A stretch of DNA of 64,000 bases from assembly GCA_033763995.1 (NCBI GenBank), contig JANRJL010000083.1, positions 62,001 to 126,000 on the forward strand, read 5' to 3'. The position numbers were made by a program, and so were the translations under genes. The stretch comes from GCA-2737725 sp033763995 (GTDB lineage Bacteria > Pseudomonadota > Alphaproteobacteria > Rhodospirillales > Rhodospirillaceae). Shown here piece by piece: positions 31,396 to 39,199 of the stretch. Under the pieces are notes generated by a model. That model was given only the letters and a program-made list of their open reading frames with translations. It did not search any database and was not told where the DNA came from. The stretch's first letter is position 1. Each line of letters opens with the position of its first letter.

Positions 31396-32499
31396 ATGAA
31401 GCGTGATGGTTTTTCAATGACCTGCGGGGCTATCCGGCGCCGTTTGACAGTGTTGGCGGCGGCAGCGGCCTTGGGCGGGTGTTCCTTCGCCAGCGACGCC
31501 TTTTTCCCCTCCTTCGGCGGCGAGGAGCCGTCGGCGGCAAGCCCGGCATCAAGCCTGCCGGCGCCCGCCATCGATACCGCCGCCCTAAGCCCGGCCCCGA
31601 GTTCGGGCACCTATACGGGCACGACGGTCGTGGGCCAGCGCGTGGCGCAATTCCGGAGTGAGTTTGAAACGCTGAAGAGCAACGCCGGCTCGCGCGGCCA
31701 GCAATTCGATGCCGTACGCTCGCAAACCGTCGCCAACGCCAATGCTTATAACGCCACCGTGGGTGCGATCCGCTCGCGTCTGCAAGTGGGCACCACGCCC
31801 GGCAATCCGGAGCTGTTGGCCCAATGGCAAGACGCCCAGGCGCGCTTGACCGCCAGCGACGGCGATTTGGCCAACATGAACCAACTCTCCGCCCAAGTGG
31901 CCTCGGACGCCGCGTCGGTCGGTTACTTGCTGGATAACGTGCGCGGGGCCTACACGCTCTCGGGCGCCGTCGACGAGGATCACCGCCAGTTGCGCATTCT
32001 CGAAGACGAGTTGTCGCAGACCAACATCGTCATCGACCGTCTGCTGCAAAGCCTCAATACGGACATCGCCCGCCAGCAGCAATTCGTCGCGAGCGAGCGC
32101 AGCGGCTTGGTGGACTTGGCCGCCGGCATCAACGTCGGCGGGCTTTACACCGGCGGCATGCGCGCCGCGACGACCCGCGCGGCCAGCCCCGCCCGCAGCA
32201 CGCCGGCGAGTTTCGCGGATCGACGCCCGTTGGTCGTGATCCGCTTCGACAAGGCCGACGTGGCCTACGAGCCCGCGCTCTATCAAGCGCTCAGCCGCGC
32301 CCTGGAACGCCGCCCCGATGCCGTGTTTGATCTGGTCGCGGTCTCGCCCGCCAGCGGCAATTCGGCCGTGGCCCGGCGCAATGCCGACAGCGTGATGCGC
32401 TCCATGACGACCATGGGCCTGCCGACGGACCGCGTGATCATGGCCTCCATGAGCAGCCCCTCGGCCACCTCGCCGGAAGTCCACGTCTACGTCCGATAA
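31396..32499 (+). CDS. Lipoprotein with coiled middle and OmpA-like C-terminal region
   Basis: The 367-residue protein has a lipoprotein signal with lipobox LGGC near residue 29, an Ala/Ser/Pro-rich linker, a long helical region (about 75-260) rich in Gln/Asp/Ala that looks like a coiled coil, and a C-terminal domain resembling OmpA: VVIRFDKADVAYEPALYQAL and ARRNADSVMRSMTTMGLP. The family's peptidoglycan-binding GHTD-type residues are not evident. It is probably an envelope-tethered protein. Start ATG 31396 has AGGA upstream. Confidence 0.65.
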   Translation: MKRDGFSMTCGAIRRRLTVLAAAAALGGCSFASDAFFPSFGGEEPSAASPASSLPAPAIDTAALSPAPSSGTYTGTTVVGQRVAQFRSEFETLKSNAGSRGQQFDAVRSQTVANANAYNATVGAIRSRLQVGTTPGNPELLAQWQDAQARLTASDGDLANMNQLSAQVASDAASVGYLLDNVRGAYTLSGAVDEDHRQLRILEDELSQTNIVIDRLLQSLNTDIARQQQFVASERSGLVDLAAGINVGGLYTGGMRAATTRAASPARSTPASFADRRPLVVIRFDKADVAYEPALYQALSRALERRPDAVFDLVAVSPASGNSAVARRNADSVMRSMTTMGLPTDRVIMASMSSPSATSPEVHVYVR

Positions 32500-32508
32500 G
32501 CTGGCCGT

Positions 32509-33372
32509 CTATTTCACCTCGACATTATCGATGAGCCGCGCGCGGCCGAGATGGGCCGCGGCGAACACGCGCCCGGGATCGGCGCGCGACGACACTGATA
32601 CCAGGGTCGCCGCATGACGCGCCTCGACGTAATCCACCGCGCGAAACCCCGCGGACAGAATCTCGGCGCGCGCCGTTGATTCCGCGCGGCGCGGATCTTG
32701 CCCCGCCGAAATTGCGGCCGCCGCTTTTGTGATGGCGCGGTAAAGCGCGGGCGCCGTCGCGCGCTCCTCCGGCGTCAAATACGCATTGCGCGAGGAGAGA
32801 GCGAGGCCGTCGGCTTCACGCACGGTCGGCACGCCGATGATATCGACCGGCAGGTCAAGATCGGCGACGAAACGCTTGATGACGGCCAGTTGTTGGTAGT
32901 CTTTCTCGCCGAACAGCGCGATGTCCGGTGCCGCCTGATTGAGCAGCTTGGTCACGACCGTCGCCACGCCCTCGAAATGCCCCGGACGCAAGGGCCCACA
33001 TAATACATCGGTCAGGCCCCCGACACGCACCGATGTGGCAAAGCCCTCTGGATACATGGCCGCGGCGTCCGGCGCGAACAGCACATGCACACCGGCGGAT
33101 TTCAGCATTTCGAAATCGCGGCCCTCATCGCGGGGATAAGCAGCAAAGTCCTCGCCGGGCGCAAATTGCGTGGGATTGACGAAAATCGTCGCGACCACAC
33201 GATCAGCCATGGCATGGGCGCGTTCCATCAGCGTCACGTGACCGCGATGCAGCGCGCCCATGGTGGGGACCAGGGCGACCGACAGGCCGGATCGTTTCCA
33301 CGCCTGCACGCGACCGCGCAAGGCGGCCACATCGCGCAGCGTGACGAGGGTATCGTCGGAATGGGTGCTCAT
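32509..33372 (-). CDS. panC: Pantothenate synthetase
   Basis: The 287-residue protein has PanC signatures: VPTMGALHRGHVTLMERA (the HIGH-type adenylate motif), IFVNPTQFAPGEDFAAYPR, CGPLRPGHFEGVATVVTKLL, FGEKDYQQLAVI and LSSRNAYL. It joins pantoate and beta-alanine with ATP to make pantothenate for CoA synthesis. ATG 33372 begins the protein at the usual place. It follows panB by 21 bases on the same strand, so they form a panBC operon, convergent with the lipoprotein gene. Confidence 0.95.
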   Translation of the reverse strand: MSTHSDDTLVTLRDVAALRGRVQAWKRSGLSVALVPTMGALHRGHVTLMERAHAMADRVVATIFVNPTQFAPGEDFAAYPRDEGRDFEMLKSAGVHVLFAPDAAAMYPEGFATSVRVGGLTDVLCGPLRPGHFEGVATVVTKLLNQAAPDIALFGEKDYQQLAVIKRFVADLDLPVDIIGVPTVREADGLALSSRNAYLTPEERATAPALYRAITKAAAAISAGQDPRRAESTARAEILSAGFRAVDYVEARHAATLVSVSSRADPGRVFAAAHLGRARLIDNVEVK

Positions 33373-33393
33373 ATGCGGCGCTGATCGGCCCAA

Positions 33394-34227
33394 TCACTTT
33401 TTCGGCGCGGTGACATGATCGGGCCCCGGAAAGCGCCGGGCACGAACGTCGGCGGCATAACTCTCGATCGCGCGCGTCACTTCGACGCCCAAGTCGGCGT
33501 AGCGCTTGACGAACCTCGGTGTGAAGTCGCTGAACAGCCCAAGCAAGTCTTCCGCCACCAGCACCTGACCGTCGCAGGCCGGCGAAGCGCCGATGCCGAT
33601 GGTGGGAATCGCGACATCCGCCGTGATCTCGCGCGCCAGAGTCTCGAGCGTGCCCTCGATGACCATGGCAAACGCGCCGGCGTCGGCCACGGCCTCGGCA
33701 TCGGCCGCGATGGCCTCGGCGTCGGCGGCAGACTTGCCTTGCGTTTTATAGCCCCCCAACTGGTGCACGGACTGCGGTTTGAGCCCCACATGCCCCATGA
33801 CCGGAATGCCGCGCGCCGTCAGAAACTTGATGGTCTCGGCCAACTCGCGTCCGCCCTCGATCTTGACGCCGGAGCAGCCGGTCTCGGCCATGACGCGCGC
33901 GCACGACCTGAACGCATCGGCGGGCGAGGCCTGATAGGACCCAAAGGGCATGTCGACGATGACGCAGGCGCGCCGCGCGCCGCGCATGACCGCCTGGCCA
34001 TGGGCGATCATCATGTCCAGCGTCACGCCGAGCGTGGTGTCCATGCCGTAGAGCACCATGCCGAGCGAATCGCCCACCAACAGCAGGTCGACCGCGTCGT
34101 CCATGAAGCCGGCCATGGGCGCGCTGTAGGCGGTCACACAGACGATGGGCTGGCGGCCTTTCATGGCGGCGATGTCGCGCACCGTCGTGCGTTTGGTTTT
34201 TGCAGCGGGATGTGGCGTCGTGCTCAC
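33394..34227 (-). CDS. panB: Ketopantoate hydroxymethyltransferase
   Basis: The 277-residue TIM-barrel protein shows TAYSAPMAGFMDDAVDLLLV, the metal-ligand Asp in VGDSLGMVLYG, VIVDMPFGSYQ, VKIEGGRELAE, PVMGHVGLKPQSVH and TIGIGASPACDGQVL with DLLGLF. It adds a hydroxymethyl group from methylene-tetrahydrofolate to alpha-ketovalerate, the first committed step to pantothenate. It is upstream of and co-transcribed with panC. The start ATG 34227 begins an N-terminal Lys/Arg/Thr tail typical of the family. Confidence 0.95.
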   Translation of the reverse strand: MSTTPHPAAKTKRTTVRDIAAMKGRQPIVCVTAYSAPMAGFMDDAVDLLLVGDSLGMVLYGMDTTLGVTLDMMIAHGQAVMRGARRACVIVDMPFGSYQASPADAFRSCARVMAETGCSGVKIEGGRELAETIKFLTARGIPVMGHVGLKPQSVHQLGGYKTQGKSAADAEAIAADAEAVADAGAFAMVIEGTLETLAREITADVAIPTIGIGASPACDGQVLVAEDLLGLFSDFTPRFVKRYADLGVEVTRAIESYAADVRARRFPGPDHVTAPKK

Positions 34228-34318
34228 GTACGTTTCGTCCGAAAGTGTCGGGATGATCGGCGCCGGCGCGTTCTAGCCGATTTCTCGCTTTGGATACAGG
34301 CCACTTGCCGTTGCGGCC

Positions 34319-34402
34319 TCAGTTTCGCGAGCGATATAGCCACAGCACCGCAGCAATGGCCGCCAATAACAATACCACTCCCAACACGGCCGAGAGGGTC
34401 AT
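34319..34402 (-). CDS. Possible 27-residue single-span membrane peptide
   Basis: ATG 34402 opens a 27-codon frame, MTLSAVLGVVLLLAAI and on to LWLYRSRN, that is one hydrophobic helix with a basic tail. It begins five bases after the histidine kinase stop, so it could be co-transcribed. No ribosome site is visible, and a chance frame cannot be excluded. Confidence 0.3.
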   Translation of the reverse strand: MTLSAVLGVVLLLAAIAAVLWLYRSRN

Positions 34403-34406
34403 GGGT

Positions 34407-35843
34407 CTATGTCGAGGATGACAGGGGCAGGCGCATGGCAAAGACAGTCCCGGTCGAGCCGGATTCGCGTAAGACGATCTCGCCGCCTTGGACCCGCAAC
34501 CCCTCGCGTGCAATGGGCAGACCCAGCCCCGACCCGCCCGCGCGCGCCGAACCCGTAAACGCCACAAAGAGATTGTCGAGGGCCTTCTTGGGCAGGCCCG
34601 GGCCGTTGTCGGCGATCACCAAGCAGTCATATTCGCCGTCGCGTTCCAGCGTCAGCGTCACCCGCGTGGCTCCGGCTTCGCCCGCGTTGCGGATGAGATT
34701 TTCCAAGGCGCGTTGCAGCAATTCCTGATCGGCGACGATCGTGCGCCCGGCGGGCGCCTCGACGGCAATGGCGAGCGCCGGAAAAACAGCTTTCAGCGAA
34801 CCCACGACGTCGTCGATCATGGTCCGTAAATCGAGCGGCTGCTTGCGCACGGACGGCAGGCCTTCTTTCGCAAAACGCAGCGTGTTGTTGGACAGCTTCA
34901 CCGCGCGGTCGATGGCGCGCACGATTCCGCCGGTGATGTGCTTGATCTCGGGATCGACGGTGGCGGCCGCCTCAAGCCGGTCGGACTCGAGCATGGCGGT
35001 GGCAAGAATGTTTTTCAGGTCGTGCGAGATTTTGGTGACCGCCGCGCCCACGCCGGCCAGACGCTCCTGTTCCAACAGTGACGCTCGGATTTGCTTCTGC
35101 ATGTCGGCGAGCGCGAGTTCGGCCGTGCCAACTTCGTCGGCGCGATTGGAGGGCGTGATGACACGGCGCGGATCCTCTGGATCCTCCTGAAACGCCGTGA
35201 TGTGCGCGGTGAGGCGGCGCAAGGGCCGCACCGCCAGCCATTGGATGGTGGCGTAAACCAGCGCCGCTGTCATGAACGAGATGAAGATGCTCAGCACCAG
35301 AATGCGTCGAAAATACTCCCACAACGCCTCGCATAGCGGCCCCTCGTCCATGACGACGTCGACCACGACGCGCGTGTCGAAAGGGCTGAGGCCCGTGACC
35401 GCCATGACCTCGGGCGTGCGGTCAGCCATCGTCACGGCGGTGTCAAGAATGAGTGTCCAAACCATGGCTCCGCGCAGGTCATAGACCTTGGGGATGCGCG
35501 GCGGGACGCGCGGGCCAAGAGTGCGCGGCGGCATGTTGGGGCGCAGCACCGTCATGCCCAGCATGCCGGCTTGCGCCAGCAGCCGGTCGCGCAGGGCGGC
35601 ATCGATGCGCCCGGGCGAGGCCTCCAGCGCGGTCATGACCAAATGGGCAGATCCGATTTTCTCCTGGAGATAATCGACGCGGAAACGCGCCAGCGAGGGC
35701 ACCAAGATCAGCACCTCGGCGAGCATGACGAAGCCGATGGTCAGCACCAGCAGGCGCCAGGACAAGCCGAACCCTGCTCGCGGCACGGCCTTGGCCGGCC
35801 GCGCGGGCAAGGCTGTCGTGGACGGTTGGGCGAGGGTTTCCAT
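34407..35843 (-). CDS. Membrane-bound sensor histidine kinase
   Basis: The 478-residue kinase has two membrane helices (about 31-51 and 181-203) bracketing a periplasmic sensor region, then a HAMP-like linker, a dimerisation domain with His274 (KISHDLKNILATA), and the ATPase domain: N-box ENLIRNAGEAGA, G1 DNGPGL (412-416), G2 GGSGLGL. It should autophosphorylate and pass phosphate to a response regulator, but none is adjacent, so it is an orphan. It follows the mercuric-reductase-like gene by 15 bases, suggesting an operon responding to a redox or membrane signal. Confidence 0.9.
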   Translation of the reverse strand: METLAQPSTTALPARPAKAVPRAGFGLSWRLLVLTIGFVMLAEVLILVPSLARFRVDYLQEKIGSAHLVMTALEASPGRIDAALRDRLLAQAGMLGMTVLRPNMPPRTLGPRVPPRIPKVYDLRGAMVWTLILDTAVTMADRTPEVMAVTGLSPFDTRVVVDVVMDEGPLCEALWEYFRRILVLSIFISFMTAALVYATIQWLAVRPLRRLTAHITAFQEDPEDPRRVITPSNRADEVGTAELALADMQKQIRASLLEQERLAGVGAAVTKISHDLKNILATAMLESDRLEAAATVDPEIKHITGGIVRAIDRAVKLSNNTLRFAKEGLPSVRKQPLDLRTMIDDVVGSLKAVFPALAIAVEAPAGRTIVADQELLQRALENLIRNAGEAGATRVTLTLERDGEYDCLVIADNGPGLPKKALDNLFVAFTGSARAGGSGLGLPIAREGLRVQGGEIVLRESGSTGTVFAMRLPLSSST

Positions 35844-35858
35844 AGGACGGCGTTGATT

Positions 35859-37283
35859 TTAACCAAAGATCCGCAATGCGCGCACCAAAACCTTGGTGCG
35901 TGGGCCAAACAGCGTGGGCGTGTAGAACGAGCCGGCGGCGCGTTTCGAAATCTCGCCCAGTGTCGGATAGGGCGCCACCATGGTGGCGAGCGCGCCGACC
36001 TTTAGGCCATTGCTCATGGCCAGCACCCAGGGCTGGATCAGCTCCCCCGCGCGGGGTCCGGAAATGCCGGCGCCGAGAATCTTGCCACGCGGGGTCACGA
36101 TAACCTTAATCATGCCGCGGTCCTCGCGCTCGGCGCGTGCACGGTCATTATCGGCAAAAGACGACGTCAGCACCCGGATATGCTCGCCGTGCCGCGCACG
36201 CGCTTCCACCTCGGTCAGGCCAGCCTGCGCCAATTCAGGCGACGTGTAGGTGACCCATGGAATCCCGTCGTGATCGGCGCGCGCCGGCAGCCGAAACAGG
36301 GCTTGACGAACGACGATGCCGGCATGGTAACCCGCCACGTGGGTGAACTGCGGGCCGCCGCAACAATCGCCGATGGCGAAGATTTTCTTGTTGGTCGTGC
36401 GCAAGCGCGCATCGACCGTGATCCCCTGCGGTGTGGCCGCGATTCCCGCCGCGGCAAGATTGAGGCCCGCCACCGTGGGGCGGCGCCCGACCGCGACAAG
36501 CAGGTGGCTTCCCGAGACGGCCAGGGCCTCGCTTTCGCGCAAGCAATTCACGGTGATGGTGTCGCCGATTCGGCTGACGGCCGCAGCCCGCATACCCTCG
36601 AGAATGCGAACGCCGTCAGCGCTCAGCTGCTTGCGCACGACATCGACCAAGTCGGGGTCGTCCTTCGGCAAGATACGCGCCATCTCGACCAGGGTGACGT
36701 CGGATCCGAGATTGCGAAAAGCCTGCGCCAGTTCACAACCAATGGGCCCGCCGCCGAGCACAATCAGATGGCGCGGCAGCGTTGTCAGCTCGAACACATT
36801 CTCGTTGGTGAGATGCGGCACTTCCGACAAGCCAGGAATCTGCGGCACAAACGCCTGCGACCCGGTGGCAATGACGAAGCGCCGCGCACGAATGAGCCGG
36901 CCGTTCGCTCGCACTGACTTGCCATCGGCGAAGCTGGCTGCGCCTTGAATGACGGTGACGCCGAGCTTCTCGAAGCGTTCGACGGAGTCATGCGGCGCGA
37001 TGTCGGCAATGACGGCCTGGACATGGCGTTGCACGGCGGCGAAATCGACGTTGACCGACATCGAGAGACCGAAGACCTGCGACTGCCGCGCGCGCGCCGC
37101 CAGATGACCGGCCGCGAGCAGAGACTTCGACGGCACGCACCCGGTGTTGAGGCAATCCCCACCCATCTTGCCCTTTTCGATCAGCACCACGCTCGCGCCC
37201 ATCTGCACGGCACCGGCCGCGACCGACAGTCCGGCCGAGCCCGCGCCGATCACGCATAGATCTGGGGTCAAGATGTCGGCCAT
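35859..37283 (-). CDS. Mercuric reductase-like pyridine nucleotide-disulphide oxidoreductase
   Basis: The 474-residue flavoprotein has FAD motif CVIGAGSAGLSVAAGA, the redox-active disulfide in GGDCLNTGCVPSKSLL, NAD site LIVLGGGPIGCELAQAF, and FAIGDCCGGPQFTHVAG. The C-terminal catalytic His-Glu pair of lipoamide dehydrogenase is replaced by APYPTLGE (Tyr for His), as in mercuric reductase-like proteins. It lacks the MerA N-terminal metal domain and the terminal Cys pair, so the substrate is probably not Hg(II). It pairs with the TVP38 gene (1-base gap). Confidence 0.87.
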   Translation of the reverse strand: MADILTPDLCVIGAGSAGLSVAAGAVQMGASVVLIEKGKMGGDCLNTGCVPSKSLLAAGHLAARARQSQVFGLSMSVNVDFAAVQRHVQAVIADIAPHDSVERFEKLGVTVIQGAASFADGKSVRANGRLIRARRFVIATGSQAFVPQIPGLSEVPHLTNENVFELTTLPRHLIVLGGGPIGCELAQAFRNLGSDVTLVEMARILPKDDPDLVDVVRKQLSADGVRILEGMRAAAVSRIGDTITVNCLRESEALAVSGSHLLVAVGRRPTVAGLNLAAAGIAATPQGITVDARLRTTNKKIFAIGDCCGGPQFTHVAGYHAGIVVRQALFRLPARADHDGIPWVTYTSPELAQAGLTEVEARARHGEHIRVLTSSFADNDRARAEREDRGMIKVIVTPRGKILGAGISGPRAGELIQPWVLAMSNGLKVGALATMVAPYPTLGEISKRAAGSFYTPTLFGPRTKVLVRALRIFG

Positions 37284-37284
37284 G

Positions 37285-38013
37285 TCATGCCTTCCAACGC
37301 CGATAAACAACCGGGACAAGCGCCAGAATCGCGAGGCCGACCAAGGCCCCGATCACGCCGGGCTGCATCAAGGCCCGCGCCGGATCGGCACTGCTACCGG
37401 ATTCGATGGCGTCGCCGAGCCCGGCACCCAGGGCCGCAAAGACAAACGTTCCCGGGATAATGCCGATGAAAGTCGCGGCCGCGAACGTCCGCAGCCGCAC
37501 GCCGAGAAACGCCGGCACGAGATTGACCAGGAAAAACGGGAATAGCGGCACCAACCGCAGCACCAACATGTAATTGAAGGCATCGCGGCGAAACCCCTCT
37601 TCCATGCGCGCGATGGCCGAACCGGCCTTGGCGCGCAAGACGTCACCCATGACATAACGCGCGAGCAGGAAGATCGCACAAGCGCCGAGAGTCGCCGCCA
37701 TCACCACCATGAGTGTTGCGGGCACGGCCGAGAACAGCAACCCCCCCGCTATGGTCAACCATACGGCGCCCGGCACGGAGAAGGACACGGCCAAGACATA
37801 GATCAGCACAAACCCTCCGGCGGACAATAAATAATGACTTTCCACAAGCTGCTTGAGCGCTCCGTGACGGGCGCGCAGTCCATCCCAACTTAGGTCCTCG
37901 GCAATGCCCGAGAAAACAACCGCGGCAAGAATCGCGAAGAACGCAAGCGCCGCGGCCGCCCGCCGCCAGAGCGGGCGTGATGGCACGGGCTGTTGTTCGG
38001 TCACCGACGACAT
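37285..38013 (-). CDS. TVP38/TMEM64 family (VTT/SNARE-associated domain) membrane protein
   Basis: The 242-residue protein has six or so membrane segments and the VTT-domain core: VLAVSFSVPGAVWLTIAGG, GACAIFLLARYVMG, FNYMLVLRLVPLFPFFLVN, and the GIIPGTFVFAALG re-entrant helix. VTT proteins are lipid scramblases or transporters of the DedA superfamily. ATG 38013 follows the translated upstream frame and begins MSSVTEQQ. It is the first gene of the TVP38 / oxidoreductase / histidine kinase operon, a pairing seen often in proteobacteria. Confidence 0.85.
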   Translation of the reverse strand: MSSVTEQQPVPSRPLWRRAAAALAFFAILAAVVFSGIAEDLSWDGLRARHGALKQLVESHYLLSAGGFVLIYVLAVSFSVPGAVWLTIAGGLLFSAVPATLMVVMAATLGACAIFLLARYVMGDVLRAKAGSAIARMEEGFRRDAFNYMLVLRLVPLFPFFLVNLVPAFLGVRLRTFAAATFIGIIPGTFVFAALGAGLGDAIESGSSADPARALMQPGVIGALVGLAILALVPVVYRRWKA

Positions 38014-38354
38014 GGGTCTTGGCTTTTTTAGATCGTATGTGGCCCAGGCAGTCACAGGCCATCCGTTGACGCGGTAGCATTACCGCATCGACGGCGCGAG
38101 TCAGCAGTGCGTGACCGGCGCCGGCACGCCCGGCCACCATGACCACAGTCAGCGAGAGGACGATCGGCCCGCTGCCGCCGGGTTTTCACGCCGGGGCGGC
38201 GGACGCCCCAGACCGCCGGGGTTAATTCGTTGAGCGCCCACACACTATTTGACTCCGGCCCCCCCCACCCCTTATACACCGGCAGCCTTCGACGGGGTTG
38301 CCCGGTCGAAACCCGACTGCAATCCTAACTCATTGAAAATCCGGAGTTTTTAAC
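38014..38354. other. Divergent intergenic region before rpmH
   Basis: About 341 bases without a gene, separating the TVP38 operon (minus) from rpmH (plus). It holds a candidate rpmH promoter at 38249-38278. The rest is GC-rich with C-runs and no other feature I can support. No DnaA-box cluster is evident, so it is probably not the origin. Confidence 0.5.
38249..38278 (+). promoter_or_regulatory. Candidate promoter for rpmH-rnpA-yidD-yidC
   Basis: TTGACT (38249-38254) and TATACA (38273-38278) are spaced by 18 bases and match sigma-70 boxes well (five and four of six). They would start transcription near 38285, giving a leader of about 70 bases before the rpmH GTG. Confidence 0.6.
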
Positions 38355-38489
38355 GTGAAACGCACGTATCAACCGAGCAAGCTGGTGCGTAAACGTCGCC
38401 ACGGTTTCCGGTCCCGCATGGCCACGGTAGGCGGACGCAAGGTCCTTGCCAACCGCCGCGCCAAGGGCCGGAAGCGCCTGTCGGCTTGA
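38355..38489 (+). CDS. rpmH: Ribosomal protein bL34
   Basis: The 44-residue, strongly basic protein (MKRTYQPSKLVRKRRHGFRS and onward, ending KRLSA) is bL34 with GTG start 38355. It is a structural protein of the large ribosomal subunit. Directly downstream is rnpA, giving the classic rpmH-rnpA-yidD-yidC order, so they share the promoter upstream. Confidence 0.97.
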   Translation: MKRTYQPSKLVRKRRHGFRSRMATVGGRKVLANRRAKGRKRLSA

Positions 38490-38518
38490 TCCCCCGGCCA
38501 CCGCCGGGAGCCAACACC

Positions 38519-38902
38519 ATGCGCCGGTCCTGGGGTCGCCTTTTGCGCCGAAGCGAGTTCCTGCGTGTCGCGGGGGAAGGGCTGCGACGCAACACCCCCG
38601 CCTTTACGCTCCAGGCTGCGGCCAAGAATCCAAGCGATGAACGCCGGCCAAGCGGCTTCCGCCTGGGCCTCACCGTCAGCCGCAAAGTCGGCAACGCGGT
38701 TGAACGCAATCGGGCCAAGCGCCGGCTGCGCGCGGCCGCGGACCGCGTGCTGAACGCCGAGACGCGCGAAATCGACGTTGTGGTGATCGCTCGGCGCGCG
38801 GCCATTACGCGTGACTTTGAGCAATTGAGCGCGGACCTGCGACGCACCGTCGATCAAGCCGCGCGCGATCTCGCGTCAGCGGCGAGGCGCAAGCCGTCAT
38901 GA
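38519..38902 (+). CDS. rnpA: Ribonuclease P protein component
   Basis: The 127-residue basic protein has the RnpA core: LTVSRKVGNAVERNRAKRRL with the RNR motif, FRLGL and IDVVVIARRAAIT. It is the protein subunit that helps the RNA component cleave tRNA leaders. ATG 38519 (MRRSWGRLL) is preferred over the TTG at 38486 overlapping rpmH. Its stop overlaps the yidD ATG (38899-38902). The C-terminal helix and Lys tail are as expected. Confidence 0.93.
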   Translation: MRRSWGRLLRRSEFLRVAGEGLRRNTPAFTLQAAAKNPSDERRPSGFRLGLTVSRKVGNAVERNRAKRRLRAAADRVLNAETREIDVVVIARRAAITRDFEQLSADLRRTVDQAARDLASAARRKPS

Positions 38903-39195
38903 TGGCATCTGTTGTCGGTACGATGCTGCGGGCTCTGATCTGGCTTTATCAGGCGCTGCTCTCACCGCTGATCGGACCCGCCTGCCGGTTCACGCCATCC
39001 TGTTCTCGTTATGCCGCGGAGGCCATCGGGCGTTTCGGCCCCTGGACGGGAACTTGGCTCGCGCTCAAACGCATTGGCCGCTGCCACCCGTGGGGCGGGG
39101 CCGGGCACGACCCGGTTCCCGATCATGCGGGTTGCACCCATAGCCACGCGGCATCATCTCAGTCCACCGGCGCTCTCAGCACCAAGGGTTCGTGA
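38899..39195 (+). CDS. yidD: Membrane protein insertion efficiency factor YidD
   Basis: The 98-residue protein has the YidD core LIWLYQALLSPLIGPACRFT followed by PSCSRYAAEAI and KRIGRCHPWGG, with the conserved Cys positions and the HPW/GGAG loop; the C-terminal tail is divergent. YidD helps YidC-mediated insertion. It overlaps rnpA by four bases, and its stop is four bases before the yidC ATG. Confidence 0.93.
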   Translation: MMASVVGTMLRALIWLYQALLSPLIGPACRFTPSCSRYAAEAIGRFGPWTGTWLALKRIGRCHPWGGAGHDPVPDHAGCTHSHAASSQSTGALSTKGS

Positions 39196-39199
39196 CATT

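Noticed and set aside
35859..37283. Genuine mercury resistance (merA)
   Set aside because: No N-terminal metal-binding domain, no C-terminal Cys pair and no mer transport or regulator genes nearby.
38014..38354. Replication origin upstream of rpmH
   Set aside because: rpmH often lies near dnaA in other groups, but no dnaA gene or cluster of DnaA boxes is seen here.
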